A DNA stretch of 64,000 nucleotides, taken from contig NC_051075.1 in the NCBI RefSeq assembly GCF_004664715.2, positions 89,069,709-89,133,708 on the forward strand, written 5' to 3'. The stretch is from Peromyscus leucopus (Eukaryota; Chordata; Mammalia; Rodentia; Cricetidae). A program made the translations under genes and the position numbers. Shown here one piece after another: positions 10,881 to 21,042 of this stretch. Position 1 is the stretch's first letter; each line of letters opens with the position of its first letter. The notes under the pieces were generated by a model that saw nothing but the letters and a program-made list of their open reading frames with translations, was not told where the DNA came from and ran no database searches.

Positions 10881-11189
10881 AAAAGTCTCTGACTCAATTG
10901 TGTCCCAGAACCAGACCATATAAAACAAACCAACAAAAACAAACAAATAAGGACTTGTCTGTACAATTCTCAGCATAACTCAGCTCTTTCTTCCTTCACT
11001 TCATTCTCCATGCCCTGCCTGGTCTGTGCTTGGAACTTCTGCTAGACATCCTGAGCATTTCACTTTGTTGTCTATGGCCCTTTCAGGATTACCATTCCCT
11101 CCCCTTTCTGTCCATCAAGGTAGGTTCTTTCTAAATATCTGTCCAGGCACCTACTAAACTTCTACTCAGCTGATTCCATTCTACTATTT

Positions 11190-11455
11190 TATCCACGTGG
11201 AGTTCATGTGTGTAGTTGCATGGGTGTGGACATGCATGTTTGTGTATGTGCACACTTCAAGGAAAATAATTTCATATCCAGATGTCTTCTTTCAAACATA
11301 ACCCCACCCTTTGGAGATGGGGGTCTCACCTTATAGCCCAGGATAGCTCTGATTTGTAGTCATCTAGCCTCACCCTCTCAAATAGTGCTTGAATAGAACC
11401 CAGGGCCTCCTACTTGGATCTGTTGTCTCTGAACAACATCCCAAGCCCTCCAAAG
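11190..11455 (-). mobile_element. Composite tRNA/7SL-type SINE, antisense, degraded
   Basis: gtgtgtagttgcatgggtgt ggacatgcat ..., then agatgggggtctcaccttat agcccaggata ... and gaacccagggcctcctactt. Recognisable only in parts. Confidence 0.45.
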
Positions 11456-11848
11456 CTAGATTTTAACCACTGCACTTGAAACTACAGAACTACTTTCTAG
11501 ATAATACTGCTGCTGGTACCAATATTTACTGAGACTAAGAAAAAAAACTATTTGTATTAAACTTCATCAAGGTATTTAAAAAAAAAATTTTTACACTTAA
11601 ATTCTTCAGCAAAAGAATTTTAGAAAAATTTCAATACCAGTAAAATACATTTTAAATTTGTTCAACTTATACTCCTTTCCCATATTATCATATAGCCATT
11701 AAAAGTACTATCAAAACCCACAAGGCTTTCTAACTGAAAATTTATTTCACAAGTTTTGAAATATTTCTATTAACATTAGCTGAAGTGCTTGCAAGCCTCT
11801 CGGGGGCCTGCAGGTGCTGGGCATGAGGGAACTCGGCAGGGAACTTAC

Positions 11849-11962
11849 GGGACTTGAGAGGAGAGGCAACCCCGTCTGAGGGTGAAAGGCTCTGGTTGAT
11901 GTCCCATCCAAGGAATGAAAGTTATGTTTTCTCCAGACACTTGGATGTTTCAGCGTATCCCT
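11849..11962 (-). CDS. Atosa: ATOSA coding exon: RDTLKHPSVWRKHNF
   Basis: Acceptor ccctctgcag style junction (tcctgcag) and donor CCC|gtaagt. The 114 bases give 38 whole codons, RDTLKHPSVWRKHNFHSLDG to TSTRAFHPQTGLPLLSSP, close to human RTTLKHSNVWRKHNF... In phase 0 on both sides, so this exon could be skipped without a frameshift. It starts the conserved C-terminal half. Confidence 0.95.
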
Positions 11963-12204
11963 CTGCAGGAAAAGGACTAGATTTTAGAGGGAATATTCAA
12001 AGAATGGCAACTTTGTAGATTCATTCCTGATGCAGTCTGAGATACACAGCCTCGGTGGTAAGGCTGAAGAGCCCTATCTATCTTACATGTATAAACACAC
12101 ACACACACACGTACATACATCAGCACAGAAAACAATGCTTGTTTTTGATATCATGCTTCAAAAGTTCTAAAGTGAGCCCAAATATAACTGTTTTACCAGC
12201 ACAT

Positions 12205-12332
12205 CCAAATTATGCTTGAAGGGCCTGCATTCCTGCCAGGGTGGCCTTGAATCCGTATCTCTCTTCCCTCAGTTCTAAAAGCCTGGAACTGTAGGCATGA
12301 GGCACTGTGCCTCTCCAAAACATCTAGAGTTG
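12205..12332 (-). mobile_element. Old B1/B4-type SINE, antisense
   Basis: gcctgcattcctgccagggt ggccttgaatcc ... cctggaactgtaggcatgag gcactgtgcctc. Confidence 0.55.
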
Positions 12333-12821
12333 TTAAGGCCACAGTAAGTCTTTGTGACAATTACACTTTTAGAGTGTACCTTCCTATTTAAACAATATGT
12401 TAAAGGTTTATGAACTATGAGGATCGATTATCATTTTCAGAATTATATGGTTATTTGGTATGACTCAAGGACTAAACTGTGAGGAAAAACCAGGAACTAA
12501 GTCCTCTGATTAACCACTTGGTGGAACTCCTGCAGACACCCGGCTCACTACTGTGCAGCATTGGTGACAGGCCGCAGCTGCTTGCCCAGCACATGAAGCT
12601 GACAGGGATGGATGTCTGTTTGATTCCTGGCTGTTTCCCACCGATTGTTTGCAACACTGAAGTAAATGAACAGCCAGCAGGAAAATCCAAGTGAGCCGAG
12701 CACCTGCACAGCCCACAGATTTGTCCTTGATTAATATGAGGAAGCAGCAGAACCCTGGGCCACAAGAACCCTGAAAAGAGGGTAAGGGGTGCCGATCAGC
12801 CACTGCTCCAGGCATATCCAA

Positions 12822-12905
12822 CACTCTAAGCCTCAGTTTCCTCGTGTGCTGTACCTGCCCCTTGGCAAAGTACCAAAAGGAACTGAGTTATATAATCATG
12901 TGACA
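12822..12905 (+). mobile_element. MIR fragment
   Basis: aagcctcagtttcctcgtgt gctgtacctg carries the diagnostic MIR phrase (cctcagtttcctc); the rest is diverged. Confidence 0.6.
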
Positions 12906-13366
12906 TAATGAGAGGAGGCTGTAAAAAAAGGCAAAAATGAACTATTTTTATAAAACATCCACTCCTGCATCCACAGGCCAAACATAAAGTCCAGGTGCTC
13001 TGAATGGGAGGAAAAGGTCACGTGGCCTTGAGACAGTAGGCGAGAAACTGATGAAAGGTGGCATGACGGACCTCACAGAGCCTTAAAAAATTCAGTGCTG
13101 TAACTGTAGATTTTAAAGAAGGGTCCGAGCACTGCATTTTAAACCACAAAATCTGTGATCTACTTCTTCTATTACCTAGTGTTTACTTTCAAGAGAGTGG
13201 GGTATTGGCAAGGATATTAATAGTTCTGTAGAAGGCTTATCATGCCAGACTGGGTATTGTACAGATAAGAAGCCCCTTGGGCCTTTATAACCAGATCTCC
13301 TGGGAATAAAGTTCAAACCACAGCTAATAATTGGGAATTCCACTTAGAATATTACATGTCACCTAC

Positions 13367-15191
13367 CAACACGTCTGCACTTTGCAGTCTTTCGCTTGTA
13401 GACAGACAGTGCTTCACACTTTTCCTCTGAGGTTTTCCATCAGTGGGATCTTCTTTTTGCTCCTGTTCCGTTATTTTCAGCTGCTCTGAGGCTGTGCATC
13501 TGAAACCGTCAGTACCTTCGCTGAAGTCACTCCCTGTGCTGAGCTGACTGCTTTGCTCACAGGTCTGTGATCTTTTTGCGTCTTTATTTGAACAATTAGT
13601 TTTGTACTTATTGAAACAGTCAGACATTTCCGACATAGTAACTTTTATTCTTGAGTCAATACCTTTTGAGTCATCACATTGGAGATGACTGAGAGATCCT
13701 GGGTTATAATTCTCATCTTTTATTTTCTCCGTACATTTATTTGTGCAAATCTGTTTGTCAATACTGTTGCAATGTGAACACTGTTTCTCAATTTCATGGC
13801 TCATTTCTTGCTCCTTAAGTTGTGATTTACAAGGTGTACTTTCCAATCTGCTAATCAAACCCAAGTTACTTTCATTGCAGAGAGTCATATTAGAGGAAGT
13901 TAGTAAGCCAGCAGCCTTGTTCTGCGGCTCCTGCCTGGTGCTGTGGGTGATGTCATCAGGATGCTTCTGATGCTGAGTTCTTACTTCATGCTTCAGAGAC
14001 TTTTCCTGAAGATTGTATTTGGAAGAAATGAAGCATTTACTAGGTTTGGGGCTTTTCCCATCCCCTCTGTCTCCCAGTAAGGACACTTCTGTATGAGAAG
14101 CAGAAACAGAGTCACTATCTCTGTTCTTCTTCCACAAGGCTTTGTCATCATAGGAACTCCTGATCACTTTAGAAGGAATGGAATTGGAGTCGTGCTTGCT
14201 GAATGCAGGACGGGGAATGTGAGCTGTGGGGTCGATGTGTTCCAAGTGCTGTGCAATCCTGGCTATGACGTCCTGCCGCTCCTGGAGCAAAGAGCCGATC
14301 AGCGGGTTTGCCTCCCCAGCAGACTGGCGAGAGTAAGGGCTGTGAGAGGTGCAGGTCTCTCCTGGAGTAGTTTCCGACTTCCCTCTCACTTTCCCCTCAT
14401 TGGTGTCCTCTGTGGAGCTAATCTCTGGGCTCCCAAAAGAGACTGAGAATGCTTCTTTGCATCTTCTGACACTCTCGCTTTCTTGGGGAACTCGGTGAAG
14501 CTTTGCACTAAGTGAAGTGGACTCCTGGGTGCTGAAGGGGTGTTCAGACATGCGAGAGGAGCTGGGGTCACAGTGAATCAGGTGCTGAGCAATCCTGGCA
14601 ATGACTTCTTGTCGATCCTGAATCAAGGAGTCGATTAAAGGGTTAGGCTCCCCCACTGACTGCCGGGAGCTCTGACAGCTGGAGACACTGGAATCGATCG
14701 CAGAGAGTGATTTCAAAGTTCTCACTGACGCCTCCTGTGACCTTACTTCTCCTGTGGTGCCACCGAAGCCCAGGACACTGGCCTGAGATGCCCCGTGGTC
14801 AGACTTGCTGCCCGCACCTGGGCAGAGCCTGACATTTCTAATGGCTGCAGAGTACTCAGGAGTCAAGATACTTCTTACATGCAGGGCACTCACGGGTGCC
14901 ATGGTCCACGTGTGTTTGCTACACAGACCCTGTGAGCTGCTGGGACAGCGGTGCTCTATTTCACCAGGGCCACGGTGTTGATAGGCCTTTAGCTCCTGCT
15001 CTTGAATTCTCTTCTCATAAAGAATGTTAGTATGAATACTACAGGTCAAAACCGGATAATGAGCTTGTCTGGGTAGGGACTGAACGCTGACTTTCAAGGC
15101 CACGTTGTGAGAGACGTTGGGAACAGGAAACACATGCTCAGTTGGAGTCTGTGAAAAACTCCACTGCAAGTCGACATCAGCAGCACTGATT
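13367..15191 (-). CDS. Atosa: ATOSA giant internal exon (608 codons)
   Basis: Acceptor ggctctag then A finishing Arg, ISAADVDLQW..., running open for 1,825 bases to ...SADVL and donor gtaggt. It begins with conserved HVFPVPNVSHNVALKVSVQS and then becomes a serine-, lysine- and glutamate-rich region that looks disordered. It contains two copies of a 27-residue motif (14564-14644 and 14228-14308). Against human the frame is kept, with small indels and much substitution outside the motifs, typical of a fast-evolving linker. About 59% of the protein present in the window comes from this one exon. Confidence 0.96.
14228..14308 (-). repeat. Atosa: Second copy of the 27-residue ATOSA motif
   Basis: Encodes NPLIGSLLQERQDVIARIAQ then HLEHIDP. 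Aligns with 14564-14644 without gaps, 21 of 27 identical by eye. Predicted amphipathic helix from spacing of Leu, Ile and Val. Confidence 0.95.
14564..14644 (-). repeat. Atosa: First copy of the 27-residue ATOSA motif
   Basis: Encodes NPLIDSLIQDRQEVIARIAQ then HLIHCDP, 85 codons upstream of the second copy in the same exon. Both are also in the human protein as I recall it, so the duplication predates rodents. Confidence 0.95.
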
Positions 15192-15397
15192 CTAGAGCCA
15201 AACAACACAGGTTAGTCACAGCTGCCCTCGGACTCTCTAAGTCACTTGAGGATAAAAAGCAATCCTATACTCAGCTCTGCACTAACTCCCACCAGTCCAC
15301 CATGCACATCACCGATAAACCAACTCACACGGCACAACAGACTGCACTTGGAAGAAGGTTTGTTTTTATTACTTTGTTCTTTAAGAAAGAGTTTCAT

Positions 15398-15555
15398 AGC
15401 CAGGCGGCGGTGGTGGTGCACATCTTTAATCCCAGCACTCGGAGGCAGAGGCAGGAGGATCTCTGAGTTCGAGGATAGCCTGGTTTACAGAGTAAGTTCT
15501 AGGACAGCCAGGATCACACAGAGAAACTCTGTCCCCCAAAACAAAAATAAAAACA
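15398..15555 (+). mobile_element. B1 SINE
   Basis: gccaggcggcggtggtggtg cacatctttaatcccagcac ... tctgagttcgaggatagcct ... cacagagaaactctgtcc. Full length, moderately diverged. Confidence 0.93.
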
Positions 15556-15557
15556 AA

Positions 15558-15695
15558 ACAAACAGACAGAATTTCACTCTGTAGCCCAGGATGTCCTGGA
15601 ATTTACTATGTAGCACAGGTTGGTTTCAAACTTGTAATGATCCTCCTACTTTAGCCTTCTGTGGGATTACAGGCATAAGCCACTGTGCCCAGCTG
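15558..15695 (-). mobile_element. B1/B4-type SINE, antisense
   Basis: agacagaatttcactctgta gcccaggatg ... gggattacaggcataagcca ctgtgcccagc. Butts against the forward B1, making an inverted pair that could form a hairpin in the intron. Confidence 0.8.
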
Positions 15696-15889
15696 AGGTA
15701 TCTTTTTAAGAACTCAAAAAGAAAATGTAAACACTAAAAGAATATTATGATTTAATCATATTTACCAAAATAGAAAGAAAAAAAGGACTTTGTGTTTATT
15801 ATTAAATAAGTGGGTTCTGTTCATTTTATTGAGCAAGATAATTTAGAGACTGTCACCTGCATAAAGAAATAACAAATCGCTTTGCAGTG

Positions 15890-16033
15890 TGCATGTTTAT
15901 TTATGCACACACAAAATACATAATCACACACACATGCACATAGGAACTCACACATGCAAATATACAATAACACACATACATGCACATAGGAACTCACACA
16001 CACAAACACATGTACTTTTTTTTTTTTTTTTTT
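15890..16033. repeat. CA-rich imperfect repeat and poly-T
   Basis: Two copies of catgcacataggaactcaca c in a CA-rich block (15925-16010), then 18 T residues (16016-16034). Confidence 0.85.
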
Positions 16034-16461
16034 AAGATTTTGCTCAAGTTCAAACTCACTTCTCCTAGCCTAAGCATCCTAGCATCTCCTAGCATCCTAA
16101 GTAGCTTGGCGCTGTGGGCACACAGCACTATGTCCCACAATGTTTATGTGTTTTAGATAGAAAACTCCAGGTCATCAATAGAAGTCACAAACCCAGGTGA
16201 CCTCTGTTTCCACTTCATCATGACATTAAGGCTGGATCGCCTTCCTAAACTAAGCTTTCGAAACCTTCCTCTACACCAAATTTAACCCACCAAGCCATCC
16301 TAATGAGATTTAATTCAACAAGATTACCCATATAATAGAACTCTCTTAACTTGTTTTGAGAAAAACCTCAACCTTTACTGATTTTCATTTACAAATGAAG
16401 GAAATGTGCTTGTGAGAGCTAAGACACCACTCTGCACTGTCCCTTCCCACCCTGGACATAC

Positions 16462-16587
16462 CTGTAAAGAATATTTCGTGGAATAGCACCATGAGAAACA
16501 CTCAGCCAAGCACTTAACTGAGAAAAAAACACAAATGATCGGACAGCCAGCAGAAGTGCCTTCTCTTCGATGAATCGGTCGCCATTC
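16462..16587 (-). CDS. Atosa: ATOSA coding exon: NGDRFIEEK to NILYR
   Basis: Acceptor cctccccttag opens with G completing the split Gln, then AAT GGC GAC. The 126 bases encode NGDRFIEEKALLLAVRSFVF, FSQLSAWLSVSHGAIPRNIL and Y, with Arg split AG|A across the next intron; donor gtatgt at 16461. Nearly identical to human. The hydrophobic FVFFSQLSAWL is part of the conserved N-terminal fold, not a membrane segment by its context. Confidence 0.95.
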
Positions 16588-16847
16588 CTAAGGGGAGGAA
16601 GAAGGTACAATCACATGTCAGCAAATATGGAGTGACTGCTTTTGCAGGAGATAAGCGGGAACAAGCATCTCCTGGGACGTGTGCTCTGAGAGTGCACACA
16701 TGCACTTCCTAATGTCACTTGGTGTCATAAGTACACAGTAAGCATCTCAACTCTACTACATGAAAAAGAGGGATTCAGAGACGTGCTACAGTATTCCAGA
16801 AGGTGTAGGAGGTCTTGGAAACCTTGACACCAAGTTTAACAACTTAC

Positions 16848-17050
16848 TGTCGGGGAACTGGCTCCAAGATCCACCTCTCCAGTAACAGTGCATCCTGCTT
16901 GATGGCGGGGTCGTTCAGGTCCAGGCCCTCGGTGCTAGGGCCCTCATCACTGTAGCAGCAGTCTGGCAGGAGCATCACTTCCACCATGATTGGAAGATTG
17001 TTTTTCCACAACAGCGTGACCTCAGATCTGGTCCGTCTGGCTTGGCGACA
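16848..17050 (-). CDS. Atosa: ATOSA coding exon: CRQARRTRSEVTLLW segment
   Basis: Acceptor ttctctcaag then TGT CGC CAA; donor gtaagt after CGA CA. The 203 bases encode CRQARRTRSEVTLLWKNNLP, then an IMVEVMLLPDCCYSDEGP stretch, and end ...LERWILEPVPR, with Gln split 2+1 over the next intron. This is one of the most conserved parts of the protein against human, with only a few changes. A basic RRTR patch is followed by a hydrophobic strand pattern. The following intron is only 260 bases. Confidence 0.95.
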
Positions 17051-17492
17051 CTTGAGAGAAAATGAAAATAAACAAATGTCTCAATGACTGCTCTAATTTT
17101 GTATTTAAATTTCAAAACTGTAATTGCAGACATCTGCATAAGAAGCGTGACCTATATGGGAGTGCTTGCTCAGGTCTGGCGGACTCACTTTCTTGTTAAA
17201 TGATGCACTCCAGATAGAAAGCTCTGTGCACAGGGCTCAGGGTAGAGGTTTGGGCTGCACAGTTTCTGGGGAAGGGCAATTTTGCTCTACTTTATGGGAA
17301 AGAATGTCAAATACAATGTCTGACAGGTCTCTGAGTATTCCCAGTGTGCCTACTTTGTCAATTTCATCAGTTCATAGGAAAGATTCTGAAACCTAAAGAC
17401 CAAAATACTAAAAAAAATTCATTTTCAATCAACAATCAAAAAAAAAAAAAACAAGATGATTTTTTAAAGATTTTTTTTTTAAGTTTAAAAAT

Positions 17493-17720
17493 TAGAGTGC
17501 TGGAGAGATGGCTCAGCATTTGGGAGCACTGGCTGCTCTTCCAGAGGACCCAGGTTCGATTCCCAGCACCCACACGGTGACTCACTCACAACTATCTGAA
17601 ATTCTAGTTCCAAGGGATCAGATGCTCTCTTCTGGCTTCTGTGAGCACCCAGCATTCAAGTAGTACACAGACATACACACAGGTAAAACACTTGTATATA
17701 CTAAATAAAATTAAAAAAAA
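17493..17720 (+). mobile_element. B2 SINE
   Basis: gtgctggagagatggctcag catttgggagcactggctgc ... gattcccagcacccacac ... aaataaaattaaaa tail. Full length. Confidence 0.95.
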
Positions 17721-17725
17721 AAAAT

Positions 17726-17893
17726 TTAAGCCAGGCAGTGATAGTGCCACACGCCTTTAATCCCAGCACTTGGGAGGCAGAGTCAGGTGGTTCTCTGAGT
17801 TCGAGGCCAGCCTGATCTACAGAATGAGTTCCAGGACAGCCAGGACTACATAGAGAAACCCTGTCTGAAAATAGCAACAACAACAATAAAAAA
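17726..17893 (+). mobile_element. B1 SINE
   Basis: gccaggcagtgatagtgcca cacgcctttaatcccagcac ... ttcgaggccagcctgatcta ... agaaaccctgtctg. Confidence 0.95.
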
Positions 17894-17917
17894 TTTAAAG
17901 TTTAAAAATATATTTAA

Positions 17918-18115
17918 GGGGGCAGGAGAGATGGCTCAGAGGTTAAGAGCACTGACTGCCCTTCCAGAGGACCTGGGTTCAATTCCCAGCATTGACATGG
18001 CAGCTCACACCTGTCTGTAAACCAGATTCAGGGGACCTAACATTCCCACCTAGACATACATGCAAAGCACCAATGCACATAAAATAAAAAGAAAAAATTT
18101 AAAAAAGAAAAATTA
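17918..18115 (+). mobile_element. B2 SINE
   Basis: ggggcaggagagatggctca gaggttaagagcactgactg ... aattcccagcattgacatgg ... cataaaataaaaag tail. Third SINE of a B2-B1-B2 run filling half of a 1.4-kb ATOSA intron. Confidence 0.95.
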
Positions 18116-18419
18116 TAGGGGAAACAGGTAAAGTAGGAAAACCATTGTAACAGTTTATCTAATGGATAAGAACATAAAAGGGAAGGGTCAGGGTAACTCC
18201 ACAACTAAAGAAAAGCGAGTCACAGCCACCAGGGTTGCCAACCTCCCTTCCTCTCAGTGAGGTCACCTACTGCACTTTCAAGCACCTGCTTGACACAAAA
18301 ATCACTGTGACAGAGCAGCAGGGATGCAAAAATTGGAACCAGTTTACAAAAACGATGAACCCCAGCAGCAATGGAACCCGAACCGGTTCACAAAGGACGG
18401 ACGAACCCCAACAGCTCAC

Positions 18420-18604
18420 CTGGGCCAGCTTGTCGCTGCACTCATGTCTAGCTGTCCCTGGGAAGCGCGACTGCGCTGGAGGACAGTGGAAGCTCTCAGC
18501 ACGACCTTTCACGGAGCACTCGGGTGTCCGTCCTTCTGTTATCAGCAAGGCCAGAGAAACCAAGAACTCCTCTGCGTCATACTCAAAATACTCGTCCAGG
18601 GCAT
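18420..18604 (-). CDS. Atosa: ATOSA coding exon: acidic N-terminal segment
   Basis: Minus-strand acceptor ...aatgtcag precedes 18604 and donor gtgagc follows 18420. The 185 bases plus one base from the preceding exon give 62 codons: (D)ALDEYFEYDAEEFLVSLALL to ...ECSDKLAQ, matching the human N-terminus just after MKPDR. The stretch mixes acidic and bulky hydrophobic residues, as in transactivation-type segments described for the Atos family. It ends in phase 0. The upstream join is to a remote first exon (see 47687-47723). The apparent methionine at the exon start is out of frame. Confidence 0.95.
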
Positions 18605-18699
18605 CTGACATTAAAAAAAAAAAAGGAAAATTCTGCATTGTATTAAAAATTCCATCACTTGAATTAATCACATTTTTTTTACAGTGTTTTGTTTATTTA

Positions 18700-18832
18700 T
18701 CTGTCTTTGTGGGATTGAACCCAGGGCTATACATATACTAAGCCAGTACTTTGCCATGCTAACAAGTGCTCTACAACTGAGCTATATCCCTAGTTCATTA
18801 ATTTTTAATTAATTAATTAATTAATTAATTAG
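18700..18832 (-). mobile_element. ID-type SINE, antisense, followed by TTAA repeats
   Basis: gggattgaacccagggctat ... caagtgctctacaactgagc tatatccctag is a reversed ID head; 18802-18832 is a run of (TAAT)n. Confidence 0.8.
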
Positions 18833-18835
18833 TTG

Positions 18836-19135
18836 TAGATAGGGTCTCATGTAGCCCAGGTTGGCCTTGAGTCCACAAGTGGTAGGTAGAGGTTGGTCTT
18901 GAACTCCTAACCTCCCTGCCTCTGGCTCCATTTTTTTTTTTTTTTTTTTTGAGACAGGGTTTCTCTGTATAGCCTTGGCTGTCCTGGAATTCACTCTTTA
19001 GCCCAGGCTGGCCTTGAACTCAGAGATCCGCCTGCCTCTGCTGGGATTAAAGGCATACACCACTGCCTGGCCTGCCTCTGGCTCTTATGGGCTGAGATTA
19101 CAGGTGTGCAGCTCTATGCCTGGCGACTCCAGCTT
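18836..19135 (-). mobile_element. B4-type SINE, antisense, split by a B1
   Basis: First part tagatagggtctcatgtagc ccaggttgg to ctgcctctggctc, second part tggctcttatgggctgagat tacaggtgtgc. The interruption is the B1 at 18929-19070. Confidence 0.8.
18929..19070 (-). mobile_element. B1 SINE, antisense, with target-site duplication
   Basis: Poly-T then gagacagggtttctctgtat agcc ... ggattaaaggcatacaccac tgcctgg. The 14-base duplication cctgcctctggctc flanks it (18915-18928 and 19071-19084). Confidence 0.95.
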
Positions 19136-19189
19136 ACTCTGTCACTGAGATACACCTCTAGCCCTAAAGTACCTAACAGGAGTTCATGT

Positions 19190-19345
19190 GAGCTGGGCGC
19201 AATGGGACATGCCTATAATCACAGCACTCAGAAGGCTAAGACAGGAGAACTTCTGTAAGTTTGTGGCCAGCCTGGGCTACACAGTGAGTTACGGGCTACT
19301 ACTGGTTACAAAGCAAGATCCCATCTCAAAAATCCAAAACTAACG
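19190..19345 (+). mobile_element. B4/B1-type SINE
   Basis: gagctgggcgcaatgggaca tgcctataatcacagcactc ... gtggccagcctgggctacac ... tcccatctcaaaa. Confidence 0.85.
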
Positions 19346-19477
19346 CCCCCCCCCCAAAAAAAAACCCAAACCATTACCTCCAACTAATAATAACTTAGTT
19401 ATCTCTAACTAAGGGTAGTAAGTAGTCTAGGTCTAAAACCCGAGCACTGAGGAAGCTGAGGCCGCAGGATGACAGCT

Positions 19478-19700
19478 AACACTTAGTGACTTAATTGCCA
19501 TCAAGTGTCACCAGCACTAAGTACCCCCTCTAAGTAAGCTCAGTTCTCAGATCACTGCAGGGTGAGGACTCCTACCTGCATCTTACAGCCAATCAAGCCA
19601 AGGGGTGAGCTGGCCCACACTCACCCCAGACAATCTGCAACGTGGACAGACGTCTGGCTCCAGAAACTAGGCTCTTAACCACCATAATAATGCTGTGTTC
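19478..19700 (-). mobile_element. MIR-like element, antisense
   Basis: Series typical of a reversed MIR: taacacttagtgacttaatt ... actcctacctgcatcttaca g ... acgtctggctccagaaacta ggctcttaacc. Diverged. Confidence 0.55.
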
Positions 19701-19731
19701 ACTGTGACTATGAAATCTATTACATACTTTG

Positions 19732-19736
<5 letters not shown>

Positions 19737-19775
<39 letters not shown>
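19737..19775. repeat. (TA)n microsatellite, about 18 units
   Basis: Uninterrupted TA repeat, able to extrude as a cruciform. Confidence 0.97.
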
Positions 19776-19777
<2 letters not shown>

Positions 19778-19984
19778 CCTACACTTTTATTCATTTGGTA
19801 TTATTGTGATACAGAAATTTCTGTATTTCTGGAAATGGGACTATAAATTATAATAATGTGCTGATTGGAAGAGAGGGTCTCAAATCTCCTTTGGGAATGA
19901 AATTAGGTCATAAATCAAGGGTGTTCACAGATAATCCTATAGATATACAATCATACTTCCTACCTTTAAATTTTTGATTACATT

Positions 19985-20190
19985 TATTAATTTACTTGTG
20001 TGTGTGTGCCGTGTATATGTATGTGTAGGCATGTGTGCCGGTACCTATGGAGCAGGGGTGTATGCCACAGTGCAAACGGAGGTCAGAGGGCAAATTCCAC
20101 CAGGTGAGTTCCCGGGACTGAGCTCAGGGCATCAGGCTTGGTGGCAAAGCCTTTACTTGCAGTCATCTGGCTGCCCCCTGCTTTCTAACT
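19985..20190 (-). mobile_element. B3-type SINE, antisense
   Basis: gtgtgtgtgtgccgtgtata ... cggaggtcagagggcaaatt ... cagggcatcaggcttggtgg caaagcctttacttgcag. Confidence 0.85.
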
Positions 20191-20803
20191 TTTTAAAAAT
20201 CGTGTGTTTACTTATGTAGTGGACAGTTTTTCATCTCAAAAGTGGGTCTATGGCTTTATTTAGCTATTTAGCTATAACTATGGCATGATCTACTTAATCA
20301 GTCCCATACTGTTGGATGTATAGGATGATTCAGTTGTTTTCTAAATAGACGTAAGAATCTTTATTAATATGCTGGAAAACTGAACTCACTATCATTTCTT
20401 TGGATTAAATTATCAAAAGAACAACTTTTGTTCATATTAACAGACTGCCCTCTATGAAGATAAAACAAAATTATCTTAAATAAATTATCTTCTTAGCAAT
20501 CTCCCCAGTTGTTCCCTGGCCTCCTTTCCATCTTACTCTGTGGTATGAGTGGCCTGGACTCTTTCTCCTACCCTGGCAGGCTGCAGAAAGAAGTGAGACA
20601 GCTTGTGTAGCAGCCCAGCCAGCCCTGGGAAGGACAGCCACCCCCACCCCATGCTCCAGGACAGAGCTGTGGCTGCCCAACTGTGTGGGAAGGATGCAAA
20701 GGGAGCAATGTGTGATGGAGGGTGCTGGTGCAGTCGGAGGCCCTGCTCCCTCTGCGTCTCTCAGGAAGCATGGCTGTGATCTCTCCTAGGGTCTTCCCAA
20801 GCT

Positions 20804-21042
20804 CCCTCTGCCTCCCCTTCCTCCTTCCCTTCTTCCCTCCTTCCTCCCTTCCTCCCTCCCTCTCTCCCTCCCTCTTTCTGTAGGTTCATTAGGTTTTTTT
20901 TTTTTTTTTAAGATGAATTCTAATTTAGTACAGGCAGGTCTCAGACTCACTACACAGTCAAGGCTGTCCTTAGTCTTCCGATCTTCCCGCTTCTACTTCT
21001 CAAAGCTGGGACAGAGGTATGTGTTATATCACACACCCAGCT
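20804..21042 (-). mobile_element. Pyrimidine tract, poly-T and B4-type SINE, antisense
   Basis: (CTTCC)n-like tract 20804-20878, poly-T 20895-20909, then tctcagactcactacacagt caaggctgtcc ... aagctgggacagaggtatgt. Confidence 0.7.

Larger units (their letters stand above)
11963..13366. other. ATOSA intron, 1.4 kb
   Basis: Contains an ID-like fragment with a CA run (12045-12115), an old B1 in reverse (12205-12332) and a MIR (12822-12905). Bases 12470-12800 are GC-richer than the flanks with open frames on both strands but no splice-phase support. Confidence 0.6.

Noticed and set aside
13352..13366. Continuation of the giant exon frame to a stop past 13367 (VGDM)
   Set aside because: These bases are intron after the gtaggt donor; the conserved continuation RDTLKH lies at 11962.
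14093..14446. 117-codon plus-strand frame
   Set aside because: Antisense shadow of the ATOSA giant exon.
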